The position numbers were made by a program, and so were the translations under genes. From Neobacillus muris (GTDB lineage Bacteria > Bacillota > Bacilli > Bacillales > Cytobacillaceae): 64,000 bases of DNA. Below are positions 1 to 7,225 of this stretch, in pieces (the first letter of the stretch is position 1; each line of letters starts with the position of its first letter). The stretch spans positions 1 to 64,000 of the forward strand of contig NZ_CALPDF010000009.1 in NCBI RefSeq assembly GCF_943193175.1. The letters run 5' to 3'. The notes below the pieces were generated by a model, which saw only the letters and a program-made list of their open reading frames with translations, was not told the origin of the DNA and made no database searches.

Positions 1-327
1 GCAAGCCTATTTTTTATGCAGTTAGATTCTGCACAAATTCCTCGCAAACCTCTGTACTTTTATTTTGCAATAAACACCCTATTTACCCTATAGACTCTTT
101 TCCACAGCCTCCGGTCATTTGAATTACATTTTTCTATCAAATGCCTTTATAAAAAAAGATATTATTCAGAAACGAAAAACATTGATTCTAACCATAAGAA
201 GAGACTGTCCAAAAAGCAAAGAGGTCAGACACCACCCCGCAATATATAGAAAAAACGTTCTATTTTCTATATATTGGTCTAGGCGTAGAGTCAGACCCCT
301 AATGGACAGCCCCTAACTAGAGACCGT
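1..327. other. Intergenic region, no gene seen
   Basis: No convincing gene lies in this stretch: the only long open frame (119-316) lacks a good ribosome site and crosses a strongly palindromic segment. The main content is the nested inverted-repeat element at 203-311, listed separately. The sequence before it is AT-rich and holds no terminator or promoter I can defend. Confidence 0.6.
203..311. repeat. Nested palindromic intergenic element
   Basis: The outer arms are GACTGTCC (203-210) and GGACAGCC (304-311), complementary apart from one G-T pair. The inner arms AATATATAGAAAA (241-253) and TTTTCTATATATT (263-275) are a perfect 13-bp inverted repeat. Between them, GGTCAGAC-type motifs occur near 223 and 290. 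The architecture is that of a small mobile palindromic repeat or a long structured RNA. No second copy was seen in the window, so the family is not established. Confidence 0.45.
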
Positions 328-1491
328 TTATTCCGATATTTTTCCGTACTTTCCACCGCCGCCAGCCGCCAGATTTACTGTCCCTTCCCTGGCTTTCATG
401 ATCATTTCAGCTATTTTCACAGGAACTGTCTGGCTCAGTGCCTCATAAGGAACTTCATGTAAAACCGCCATTTCGCTGCCAAAATGATCAATCAGTTTTT
501 CCAGCAGGCGCGGCCCCAATCCGGGAATAAACTCAAGAGGAACCTGATGAATATAAGGCGGCCGCCAAGACGGGCTCGATTCAGCTGTCTTTAATTCTAA
601 GATCCTGTCTGCCACACCCTTAATAACCTTTTTACTGCCGCAGAAATCACAGATTTGGTCCTCACTTCCAAGCAGATTCAAACATTTGGCACAGACAGTC
701 TTGTGATATTTGCCTAGCAAAGGGTCCAGCCCATAATTAGCAATAATCGCTCTTCCATCTTCTCTGTTAAGAGCTTTTTGCAGCTCGGCAAACGACGGTT
801 CCTCCATTGCCGCTACTTGATACTCACGGGCAATTTTCGCCAATGAATGGGCGTCTGAATTCGTCACAAACGTATAGTGATGGAGTTCCTCCAATTGGTC
901 CGCCATTTGAGTATCGGAACTTAAGCCAAGCTCTATTCCGTCGATTAAGTTTGGATCAAATACTTCTGTCAAGGAACGATTGACCCCTTTTCCATACAAG
1001 CTTTTAAACGGCGTAAAAACATGGGCCGGTATAAAAAGTCCGCCCATTTCTTTTACTCTCCGCTGCAAAACAAGTCCGGTCATGTAAACCCGCTGCGAAC
1101 TAAGCTGGATATTTTTCAAATAGCTGGATAGCCAGCGGGAAAACTCCTTCATTTCCTTAAGTGCGGGCATAAAACACAATACATGAATCGGGCCGTTGCA
1201 TTGCTCATCGTAAATTTCCAGTTCTGAACCTAAAATGATGGTTAAATCTCCAAAAACCAAGCCGCCCTCCGGATGCTCGTAAACTTCCCCACTCTTGATC
1301 AAGCTTTCCATCTCCTCCATAACCTCTGGGGAATGGCTGTCAATGATCCCGACCATTTGCAGTCCTTTTACATGCCGGGCGTGCTCTATAATATTGGTAA
1401 ACGTCAGCGATTTGGCTCCGGTAATTTTGACCGGTTTACCTGTCCATGTCCGCCCAATATGGATATGTAAATCTACATAATACCGATTCAT
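328..1491 (-). CDS. yqxK: Endonuclease Q family protein (YqxK-like)
   Basis: A 387-aa protein of the EndoQ/PHP family, which nicks DNA 5' of deaminated bases such as uracil and hypoxanthine. Visible features are the PHP metal motif DLHIH (residues 7-11), a second metal-ligand cluster NSDAH (211-215), and a zinc-ribbon made of two CxxC pairs (Cys267/270 and 281/284). A helix-hairpin-helix-like FIPGLGPRLLEKL segment follows near residue 330. Its ATG overlaps the nudF stop by four bases, so the two are translationally coupled. The function is inferred from characterised archaeal and Bacillus EndoQ; B. subtilis YqxK was formerly described only as a putative helicase-like protein. Confidence 0.82.
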   Translation of the reverse strand: MNRYYVDLHIHIGRTWTGKPVKITGAKSLTFTNIIEHARHVKGLQMVGIIDSHSPEVMEEMESLIKSGEVYEHPEGGLVFGDLTIILGSELEIYDEQCNGPIHVLCFMPALKEMKEFSRWLSSYLKNIQLSSQRVYMTGLVLQRRVKEMGGLFIPAHVFTPFKSLYGKGVNRSLTEVFDPNLIDGIELGLSSDTQMADQLEELHHYTFVTNSDAHSLAKIAREYQVAAMEEPSFAELQKALNREDGRAIIANYGLDPLLGKYHKTVCAKCLNLLGSEDQICDFCGSKKVIKGVADRILELKTAESSPSWRPPYIHQVPLEFIPGLGPRLLEKLIDHFGSEMAVLHEVPYEALSQTVPVKIAEMIMKAREGTVNLAAGGGGKYGKISE

Positions 1492-2042
1492 TTTGCTCCT
1501 ATTGCCTTTTGCAGCTGTAAGTATTGAATGGCATAGATGGTTTTGGCATCATAGATTTTTTGCTGTTCAACATATTGCAGCGTCTCTTCAAGCGTGATTT
1601 CTTCCAAATTTACAAACTCGTCTTCATCAAGGCCGGCAGCATTTTCTTTTTTCGATAACCCACTGGCTAAAAACACATAGACAATTTCGTCGGCAAACCC
1701 AGGTGACGTGTAGAAGGATGCTATCCGTTCCAGGCTTTTGCATTCATACCCAGTCTCCTCTTCCAGCTCTCTTCGGGCACACTCTGCAGGATCTTCCCCT
1801 TTTTCCAATTTCCCTGCTGGTATTTCGACAATCGTTTTTTCCAGCGCTTTGCGGAATTGCTCGACCATCAAAATTTTATTGTCATCCGTCACAGCCAAAA
1901 TGGCCACAGCTCCCGGATGTTTAATAATTTCCCGTTTCGAATGATTCCCATTGGGAAGCTCTACCTCTTGTACGTGCAGGCTGATGACTCTTCCTGAAAA
2001 AATTTCTTCACTGCTTATTGTTTTTTCTTCTAATTTGTTCAT
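1488..2042 (-). CDS. nudF: ADP-ribose pyrophosphatase, Nudix family
   Basis: A 184-aa Nudix hydrolase of the ADP-ribose pyrophosphatase group, which splits ADP-ribose into AMP and ribose-5-phosphate in the cytoplasm. The Nudix box fits the full consensus, running from Gly77 through Glu83 to Arg91-Glu92-Leu and the EEETGY end at residue 99. Length and synteny (next to yqxK, mciZ and yqkF) match B. subtilis YqkG/NudF. It is the first gene of a two-gene operon with the EndoQ gene, overlapping it by an ATGA junction. The pairing of metabolite sanitation with base repair is suggestive but not proven functional. Confidence 0.9.
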   Translation of the reverse strand: MNKLEEKTISSEEIFSGRVISLHVQEVELPNGNHSKREIIKHPGAVAILAVTDDNKILMVEQFRKALEKTIVEIPAGKLEKGEDPAECARRELEEETGYECKSLERIASFYTSPGFADEIVYVFLASGLSKKENAAGLDEDEFVNLEEITLEETLQYVEQQKIYDAKTIYAIQYLQLQKAIGAK

Positions 2043-2056
2043 TTTCTGTCACTCCG

Positions 2057-2086
2057 TTCTATTCCGTTCAACTGTCGACATACATT
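2057..2086 (+). promoter_or_regulatory. SigE-type promoter of mciZ
   Basis: The -10 element CATACATT (2079-2086) matches the SigE consensus CATACAnT. A -35-like TTCTATT (2057-2063) lies 15 bp upstream. Known biology supports the call, since B. subtilis mciZ is transcribed by SigE in the mother cell. The -35 match is only moderate. Confidence 0.65.
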
Positions 2087-2116
2087 TTACCATACTTTAA
2101 CTGGAGGGGTATAAAG

Positions 2117-2248
2117 ATGAAAGTGTATGTACATGACAAAGGAATCACTCTGGCCGGCAAATGCTGGGAAGTTCTTCAAAAGCTTAAAGAATATAACAAA
2201 GACTATACTACCGTTTCCGAATGGATGAAAGCAGTCAGTCAAAAATAA
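2117..2248 (+). CDS. mciZ: Z-ring formation inhibitor MciZ
   Basis: A 43-aa peptide starting at ATG 2117 after a GGAGGGG ribosome site. The pattern KG..L.GK.WE...KLKEY followed by a hydrophobic/aromatic C-terminal segment matches B. subtilis MciZ (40 aa), which binds the FtsZ C-terminal domain and caps filaments so that no Z-ring forms in the mother cell. Position between nudF and yqkF is the same as in B. subtilis, and a SigE-like promoter lies upstream. This copy is slightly longer at the C-terminus. The short length makes homology alone weak; synteny and promoter make the call strong. Confidence 0.85.
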   Translation: MKVYVHDKGITLAGKCWEVLQKLKEYNKDYTTVSEWMKAVSQK

Positions 2249-2314
2249 AGCTGCCGTTTGATAGTCTGCCCTGTTTTAGATAAAATTGACGGTAAAAGAA
2301 CAGGGGGAATTTTT

Positions 2315-3226
2315 TTGAAAAAAAGACGACTTGGAAGTTCCGATTTGTACGTAAGCGAACTTGGTCTTGGGTGCATGTCGATTGGGACAGACGAAAACAC
2401 CGCCTTGAACATTATCGAAACAGCTCTGGAAGAGGGCGTCAATTATTTTGACACAGCCGATTTATACGATGCAGGCGAAAATGAAAAATTAGTCGGGGAA
2501 GCTTTAAAAAAAGTTCGTGATCAGGTGATTATTGCCACAAAAGCAGGAAATCGCTGGAAACCAGACAAAACTGGCTGGACATGGGACCCCTCCAAGGCCT
2601 ACATAAAAGAAGCGGTTAAAGGCAGCTTAAAGAGACTTGGAACTGATTATATCGACCTCTACCAATTGCATGGAGGGACCATCCAGGATCCGATTGATGA
2701 AACGATTGAGGCATTTGAAGAATTGAAGGCTGAAGGCTTGATTCGCTATTATGGCATCTCCTCGATCCGCCCAAATGTCATCCGGGAATATGTCAAGAAA
2801 TCCAATATCGTCTCTGTGATGATGCAATATAGCATGTTGGACCGCCGGCCTGAAGAAGAGGCTTTGCCGCTGCTCGAGGAGCATGGCATTAGCGTTGTCA
2901 CCCGCGGGCCGGTTGCTAAAGGCCTGCTGAGTGATATGCTGTTGGAAAAAGCGGCAGACGCAGGTTATTTGGATTATAGTTTACAAGACTTGCAGGAAAT
3001 CCTGCCTTTACTAAAAGAAAAACTGGCGGCCCAACGCCCGTTTACGGAGGTGGCGCTGCACTATAATCTTGCAAATCCTGCCGTCGCATCGATTGTTGCT
3101 GGAGCCAGCAGCCCAAATCAAGTCAAACAAAACGCAGCTGCCGTAAACAGCAAGCCGTTGACGGAGGATGAGATTGCCGTTATTAAGAAATTAACAAAGG
3201 CAAACACATATAAAGAGCACAGATAA
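2315..3226 (+). CDS. yqkF: Aldo/keto reductase (YqkF)
   Basis: A 303-aa NADPH-dependent aldo/keto reductase with the (beta/alpha)8 fold. The N-terminus has RRLGSSDLYVSELGLG, the catalytic set is visible as FDTADLYD (Asp and Tyr), the lysine in IIATKAG and the histidine in YQLHG, and the C-terminal cofactor region contains VAGASSPNQV. I chose TTG 2315 because AGGGGG lies 7 bases before it and the protein then starts at the family's usual point; the in-frame TTG at 2258 has no ribosome site. The physiological substrate is unknown. Its stop codon sits in the stem of the shared terminator. Confidence 0.85.
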   Translation: MKKRRLGSSDLYVSELGLGCMSIGTDENTALNIIETALEEGVNYFDTADLYDAGENEKLVGEALKKVRDQVIIATKAGNRWKPDKTGWTWDPSKAYIKEAVKGSLKRLGTDYIDLYQLHGGTIQDPIDETIEAFEELKAEGLIRYYGISSIRPNVIREYVKKSNIVSVMMQYSMLDRRPEEEALPLLEEHGISVVTRGPVAKGLLSDMLLEKAADAGYLDYSLQDLQEILPLLKEKLAAQRPFTEVALHYNLANPAVASIVAGASSPNQVKQNAAAVNSKPLTEDEIAVIKKLTKANTYKEHR

Positions 3227-3252
3227 AGGAGAGCCCGGGCTCTCCTTTATCT
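3221..3252. terminator. Bidirectional terminator, yqkF / grpB-like gene
   Basis: A 32-bp perfect palindrome centred on CCCGGG, with arms of AGATAAAGGAGAGCCC type. It lies between convergent genes and contains the stop codons of both. Confidence 0.8.
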
Positions 3253-3774
3253 GGTTTGTCCCCATTCTATCGCTTTTGTCTCGATTTCTTTCACGATCGA
3301 GTCTTTATAGCTGATATAAGAGGCAATATCATTTGGATACTGCTTGGCAGCAGTTATTTTTATTTCTGCATAACGTGCGGCTTCTTCCGGGTGTTGACGC
3401 AGATAGTCCCGGAATAAGAGGTGTCTATGAATGTCCGGGCTGCCCGTTTGAAATGCATGGAGATGATAGAGCCGTTCTCCGCTGGCATTATTTTTAATAA
3501 AGAATCTTCTGCCGGCTATCCCATTTTCTCCTTTTGCGATATATCCTTCCGCCTCAAAAATGGGAATCGCTTCATCGAAGATGTCTATATCTGATGCTTC
3601 TGCCAGTAAATCAATGATTGGTTTTGCCGATAATCCCGGCACAGAAGTGCTGCCTATATGATGAATGGCTACATCATGCGATACGAAAATGCTTTTGATC
3701 CTTTGGCTTTCCTGCTGAAAAAGTTCCATCCACTCAGTGCGGTAAGGTACTACCTCTACTTTTCTTACGTTCAT
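3247..3774 (-). CDS. GrpB family protein (UPF0157)
   Basis: A 175-aa protein of the GrpB/UPF0157 group, which has a nucleotidyltransferase-like fold. The diagnostic HHIGSTSVPGLSAKPIIDLL segment (residues 40-60) is complete, including the GS motif and the downstream acidic residue. B. subtilis YqkA in this neighbourhood carries a GrpB-like part joined to another domain, whereas this protein is the GrpB part alone. It directly follows yqkE with no gap, so the two are cotranscribed. The biological role is not known; some members have been linked to coenzyme metabolism, but nothing here shows that. Confidence 0.75.
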   Translation of the reverse strand: MNVRKVEVVPYRTEWMELFQQESQRIKSIFVSHDVAIHHIGSTSVPGLSAKPIIDLLAEASDIDIFDEAIPIFEAEGYIAKGENGIAGRRFFIKNNASGERLYHLHAFQTGSPDIHRHLLFRDYLRQHPEEAARYAEIKITAAKQYPNDIASYISYKDSIVKEIETKAIEWGQTR

Positions 3775-4026
3775 TTATTTGAATTCCTTCCAATTCATGC
3801 TGCTTTCATTCAATAATTCTTCAAATGATTTATTTTTCTCTTTTAATTTTCTTTCTTCGCGCTTTCTTTGCTCTTCTGCTTCGATCCGCTTTTCCTCTTC
3901 CGCTCTCAGCTGCTCTTTTTGTTCCGTCAGCTGTTTCAGTAAGCTGGGATTCATCCGGTCTTTTAATGTTACGGCTGCTTCGTCCTTTTTCGGTTTGGCT
4001 GCGGGTTTGTTGTGCCTTTTCTTCAT
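3775..4026 (-). CDS. yqkE: YqkE family protein (DUF3886)
   Basis: An 83-aa, very charged protein: a basic N-terminus (KKRHNKPAAKPKK), a long Glu/Lys/Arg-rich helix likely to form a coiled coil (residues 30-65), and a conserved C-terminal SFEELLNESSMNWKEFK-type tail. It resembles B. subtilis YqkE. There is no signal peptide or membrane segment. It is the first gene of a two-gene unit with the GrpB protein. No function is known. Confidence 0.75.
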   Translation of the reverse strand: MKKRHNKPAAKPKKDEAAVTLKDRMNPSLLKQLTEQKEQLRAEEEKRIEAEEQRKREERKLKEKNKSFEELLNESSMNWKEFK

Positions 4027-4137
4027 TCTATGACGCTCCTTAAAGAACTAATATTTTTATCATTATAGCACCATTAAATGGCTAAATCATTTGAAAAGAA
4101 TTATACTACTCCCTCTTATTTTCTCAATATTCTCTTT

Positions 4138-4157
4138 ATTCTTGATTTTTCAAGAAT
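4138..4157. promoter_or_regulatory. Inverted repeat upstream of HMG-CoA lyase gene
   Basis: ATTCTTGA, four T, then TCAAGAAT form a perfect 8-bp dyad about 45 bases before the ATG of the HMG-CoA lyase gene. There is no T-run in the gene's direction and no gene ends just upstream, so an operator is more likely than a terminator. The cognate regulator is unknown. Confidence 0.4.
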
Positions 4158-4200
4158 CCCGCTCCACAATAAAAGTATCATCCCATAGAGGAGGTACAGG

Positions 4201-5115
4201 ATGCTTACATTGCCTAAAGAAGTCACGATAATCGAGGTTGGCCCGCGTGACGGATTACAAAATGAAAAGTCGTTTGTTCCAACGGAAGTGAAGAAGCTAT
4301 TTATTTTGGCATTAAAAACTGCCGGAATTCAGGAGATGGAGCTGACCTCCTTTGTGTCGCCCAAGTGGGTGCCGCAAATGGGGGATGCAGCTGACATTGT
4401 GGCAAACTGTCTGGATGGCCAAACTAGAAACATTGTGCTTGTCCCTAATCGCAAAGGCTTTGACCGGGTGTTTGCAACCAACTGCAGCGCCGTTGCCGTG
4501 TTCGTCGGGGTCAGCAATACTTTTAATCAAAAAAATATTAATAAAACAACCAAGGATAGTTTGGAAGAACTCGTTCCAATTCTTAGAGAGCTGAAGGAAA
4601 AACATTATTTTGTGCGGGCCTGTATTTCGACCGCCTTTCACTGCCCCTACGAGGGAAAAATCAGCGAAGAGGATACAATTAAGTTATGCCGGGAATTCGC
4701 CAGAGCTGGGGTCGATGAGTTAAGCGTTGCGGACACCATTGGAATGGCGGCACCCCATGAGGCTTACTCCTTGTTTTCAAAATTGGTCCAGGAATTTCCC
4801 CATGTCCTTTTGACCGCTCATTTCCATGACACGAGAAAAATGGCACTTGCCAACATTTTAGCGTCGCTGCAAGCGGGCATTACCCGATTTGATACGTCAG
4901 CTGGCGGTCTTGGCGGCTGCCCATTTGCCCCCGGGGCAAGCGGTAATGCGGCAACGGAGGATGTCGTGTACATGCTGGAGCGGATGGGAATCAGGACCGG
5001 CATTGACCTGGACCGTCTCACGGCTGCCATTAACATTGTCCTCCCTCACCTTTCCAGACCCATCGATAGCGGCTTTTACCGCTTGCATGCAAAGTCTGTT
5101 CAATCTCACGAATAA
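4201..5115 (+). CDS. mvaB: Hydroxymethylglutaryl-CoA lyase
   Basis: A 304-aa TIM-barrel enzyme that cleaves HMG-CoA into acetoacetate and acetyl-CoA, the last step of leucine breakdown. It has the N-terminal EVGPRDGLQNE motif, the metal-binding HFHDT segment near residue 203, and the lyase signature GLGGCPFAPGASGN near residue 236 with its active-site cysteine. The start follows GAGGAGG by 7 bases. In B. subtilis the homologue yngG sits in the yng leucine-catabolic cluster; here it stands alone, though branched-chain catabolic genes lie 30 kb away. A dyad lies upstream. The two enzymes of related function (isopropylmalate synthase, citramalate synthase) lack the GLGGCPFA signature. Confidence 0.9.
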   Translation: MLTLPKEVTIIEVGPRDGLQNEKSFVPTEVKKLFILALKTAGIQEMELTSFVSPKWVPQMGDAADIVANCLDGQTRNIVLVPNRKGFDRVFATNCSAVAVFVGVSNTFNQKNINKTTKDSLEELVPILRELKEKHYFVRACISTAFHCPYEGKISEEDTIKLCREFARAGVDELSVADTIGMAAPHEAYSLFSKLVQEFPHVLLTAHFHDTRKMALANILASLQAGITRFDTSAGGLGGCPFAPGASGNAATEDVVYMLERMGIRTGIDLDRLTAAINIVLPHLSRPIDSGFYRLHAKSVQSHE

Positions 5116-5172
5116 TGCCCCTTCTATCAATGCATCTTATTAAATGAGACCATCTTGAAGGGAGACTCATCC

Positions 5173-5313
5173 ATGAGCCATAAACGTGATAAAGGCTACA
5201 GCCAAAAAGGGAAAGACTTTGCTGAATCCGCAGGCGGAGGCAAGCGGATGATGGCCGCTGAAGAAGCAGAAAAGGCCATCCACCCGACCAAACGGCATAA
5301 CGCGGAAGCGTAA
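5173..5313 (+). CDS. Small hydrophilic protein of unknown function
   Basis: A 46-aa frame starts at ATG 5173 after GGGAG and ends just before a clear terminator, so it looks like a real monocistronic gene. The peptide is rich in Lys, Gly, Ala and Glu (KRDKGYSQKGKDFAES, then GGGKRMMAAEEAEKAIHP) and has no hydrophobic segment. The composition resembles minor spore proteins (Ssp/Cot small proteins), but I recognise no family and this is only a composition-based guess. It lies between the HMG-CoA lyase and yqkD genes. Confidence 0.6.
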   Translation: MSHKRDKGYSQKGKDFAESAGGGKRMMAAEEAEKAIHPTKRHNAEA

Positions 5314-5327
5314 TGAAACAAATGTTC

Positions 5328-5361
5328 AGAGCCGCTTATTGGTATCAGCGGCTCTTTCTTT
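5328..5361 (+). terminator. Terminator after the 46-aa gene
   Basis: AGAGCCGC (5328-5335) pairs with GCGGCTCT (5348-5355), followed by a T-rich run. Confidence 0.85.
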
Positions 5362-5431
5362 GTTAAAATAAAACTTGTAAAATTATCCAAATTTCACCGT
5401 TCTATTCACTTACTTCTGGAGGTGCCACAGT

Positions 5432-6349
5432 ATGAAAAAGGCATTTCGTGTCCTGTTTTTTATACTTTTTTTCTGGCTGGCGATTGGTTTATATTTTACA
5501 AACCGGCTGATGTATATGAAGAAAAAGGATGAGGATTTCATCTTGCAGCGGGAGAAAGATGCGGGAAGGTTTCATCCTGAGGAATTAGAGTCCCTGCCAA
5601 AACGGGATGTTGACATTCCTTCCCCATTTGGCTATACCATCAAAGCCTGGCTGGTGGAACCTCATGATACGAACCGTTATGTGATTATCTCTCATGGAGT
5701 AACCGAGACCAAAATCAATTCCGTTAAGTATATGAAACTCTTTCTCGATCGCGGCTTTAACACCTTGATTTATGACCATCGCCGCCACGGGGAATCCGGC
5801 GGAAAAACAACTAGCTTTGGACACTATGAAAAATTCGATTTAAAGGCCGTAGTTGACTGGCTGAAAAACGAGAAAGGCCAAGATTTGCTTCTTGGAATTC
5901 ACGGGGAATCAATGGGAGCCGCGACCATGCTCTTGTATGCCGGATTATTGGAGGATGGAGCCGATTTTTATGTGGCGGACTGCCCATTTTCTGATTTCAA
6001 GGAACAGCTCGCACATGTGATTAAACGGGATTTCAAAATCCGCCCTGGGCTGCTGCTTCCAATTGGGGACCTTTTCTTGCGCTTGCGGGATAAATATTCC
6101 ATACGGAATGTGTCTCCCATTTCAGTGATTGAAAATATTAAAAAGCCCATTTTGTTCATTCACAGCCGGGATGATGATTTTATTCTGCCTTCGATGACAA
6201 ATGATTTATACGAGCATAAACAAGGTCCAAAGATGATATATATTGCTGAAAATGGACGCCATGCTCAGTCGTTTAATGAAAACCGCTCAGATTATGAACG
6301 GGTGGTGGATGAATTTTTAGGCCGGTATGTAGCAGCTCAGCCTAATTAA
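5432..6349 (+). CDS. yqkD: Membrane-anchored alpha/beta hydrolase (YqkD)
   Basis: A 305-aa alpha/beta hydrolase of the YqkD type. An N-terminal membrane segment (residues 6-24, AFRVLFFILFFWLAIGLYF) anchors it, with the catalytic domain outside or at the membrane face. The nucleophile motif GESMG is near residue 155, the acid is in HSRDDDFI (about 246), and the histidine is in ENGRHAQS (about 276). The start follows GGAGG. It may be a lipase, esterase or peptidase; the substrate cannot be told from sequence. Confidence 0.8.
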   Translation: MKKAFRVLFFILFFWLAIGLYFTNRLMYMKKKDEDFILQREKDAGRFHPEELESLPKRDVDIPSPFGYTIKAWLVEPHDTNRYVIISHGVTETKINSVKYMKLFLDRGFNTLIYDHRRHGESGGKTTSFGHYEKFDLKAVVDWLKNEKGQDLLLGIHGESMGAATMLLYAGLLEDGADFYVADCPFSDFKEQLAHVIKRDFKIRPGLLLPIGDLFLRLRDKYSIRNVSPISVIENIKKPILFIHSRDDDFILPSMTNDLYEHKQGPKMIYIAENGRHAQSFNENRSDYERVVDEFLGRYVAAQPN

Positions 6350-6459
6350 AAAGAGAGTATCTAATTGTTGGAACAAGAATTAAAAGCGAAATCTTCTTGC
6401 AATTTCCTCTTCTTCCATTTAATCTCAAATTAATACATTTTTTATGAAGGGGTGCTTGC

Positions 6460-6666
6460 ATGTCAAAAGTGCAGATTAAAGTGAATGACAATGGATCATT
6501 GAGAATTACCGGGGATGTGGAGTTGCTGGATGGCGAGGGGAATGCTTATACGACAAAGCCATCCTTTTCCCTGTGCCGCTGCGGAATGAGCAATAACAAA
6601 CCTTTTTGCGACGGCTCCCATAAAGGGAATTTCCAATCACAAGTCCGGGTTCCAAAAGAAGAATAA
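6460..6666 (+). CDS. CDGSH iron-sulfur domain protein
   Basis: A 68-aa single-domain CDGSH protein. The cluster ligands are Cys39, Cys41, Cys50 and His54 in CRCGMSNNKPFCDGSH, the 3Cys-1His set that holds a labile [2Fe-2S] cluster in the mitoNEET family. There is no membrane anchor, as is usual for bacterial members. The start follows AAGGGG. Proposed roles in the family are electron or cluster transfer; the partner here is unknown. A terminator follows directly. Confidence 0.85.
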   Translation: MSKVQIKVNDNGSLRITGDVELLDGEGNAYTTKPSFSLCRCGMSNNKPFCDGSHKGNFQSQVRVPKEE

Positions 6667-6671
6667 AATGC

Positions 6672-6703
6672 AAAAAGCGGTTGATCAAAATCAGCCGCTT
6701 TTT
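6672..6703. terminator. Bidirectional terminator, CDGSH gene / yqjX
   Basis: AAAAAGCGGTTGAT and ATCAGCCGCTTTTT form a 14-bp stem with one G-T pair between convergent genes. Confidence 0.85.
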
Positions 6704-6708
6704 GGCCA

Positions 6709-7044
6709 TTATAAGTCTGTCAGCCGTATATCGGCAATTGCCTTCATAGGAATCCTATGCGCCTCGCCAAAATGGTCAACCACATGAAGCTTCTGAGCCA
6801 ATTCATCCCAATAATGAATTTTCCCAATGACAATTTCATAGCGGGAATGGCAATAATGGGTAATGGTGACATTTTGATCGAATTCAATCGCCTCCGATAA
6901 TGTTTCATTCATGAGTTCAAGCTGCTGCTCATCCATTTCCTTTGGCTGTTCATACTGATCTTCCTTAACCCAGTCTCTAAGCATTTTTACGTGTTCAGGC
7001 AGCATCATCGACGTCCATTTTATTCTTCCACGGTCCCGAATCAT
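6709..7044 (-). CDS. yqjX: YolD-like protein YqjX
   Basis: A 111-aa YolD-like protein, a family found beside Y-family polymerases of the UvrX type. The typical opening MIRDRGRIKWTSMMLPEH and the C-terminal beta-rich half (ITHYCHSRYEIVIGKIHYWD) are present. I chose ATG 7044, which is spaced 6 bases from AGAGGTG; the GTG at 7053 overlaps that ribosome site. It lies downstream of uvrX on the same strand, but a 150-bp repeat element separates them. The molecular role is unknown; SOS co-regulation with uvrX is inferred from B. subtilis yqjWX. Confidence 0.8.
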   Translation of the reverse strand: MIRDRGRIKWTSMMLPEHVKMLRDWVKEDQYEQPKEMDEQQLELMNETLSEAIEFDQNVTITHYCHSRYEIVIGKIHYWDELAQKLHVVDHFGEAHRIPMKAIADIRLTDL

Positions 7045-7076
7045 CCGCCTCACCTCTTTTCATACTGGAAATGCCA

Positions 7077-7225
7077 CAAGGCGCTTCCGCTTTTCTTTTG
7101 TCCAGCTCCAGCGCCTAGGGGCTCTGGGTCATAAGCCAATCCGTCAAGAAGGCCAAAAAACAGCCTTCCCGCCGGCTCGTCTTATGCCTGTCGCCCCTGG
7201 TCAAGGCGCTTCCGCTTTTCTTTTT
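7077..7225. repeat. Bacillaceae palindromic repeat within the uvrX-yqjX operon
   Basis: A 23-bp direct repeat (CAAGGCGCTTCCGCTTTTC..., at 7078 and 7203) bounds an imperfect palindrome: AGCGCC/GGCGCT, GGGGC/GCCCC, CATAAG/CTTATG and GAAGGC/GCCTTC arms nest towards a loop at about 7155-7162. The phrase GTCCAGCTCCAGCGCC is typical of a repeat found between genes in many Bacillus genomes. The left-hand copy provides the uvrX stop codon at 7224-7226. Confidence 0.75.

Noticed and set aside
119..316. 65-codon frame at the left edge
   Set aside because: It runs across the nested palindrome, lacks a good ribosome site and has no protein-like composition.
2258..2314. Upstream extension of yqkF from TTG 2258
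   Set aside because: There is no ribosome site and the extra 19 residues are not part of the aldo/keto reductase fold; TTG 2315 has AGGGGG at good spacing.
3779..4043. Two hydrophobic plus-strand frames opposite yqkE
   Set aside because: Ser/Phe/Leu-rich strings arise from reading the Lys/Glu-rich yqkE gene backwards.
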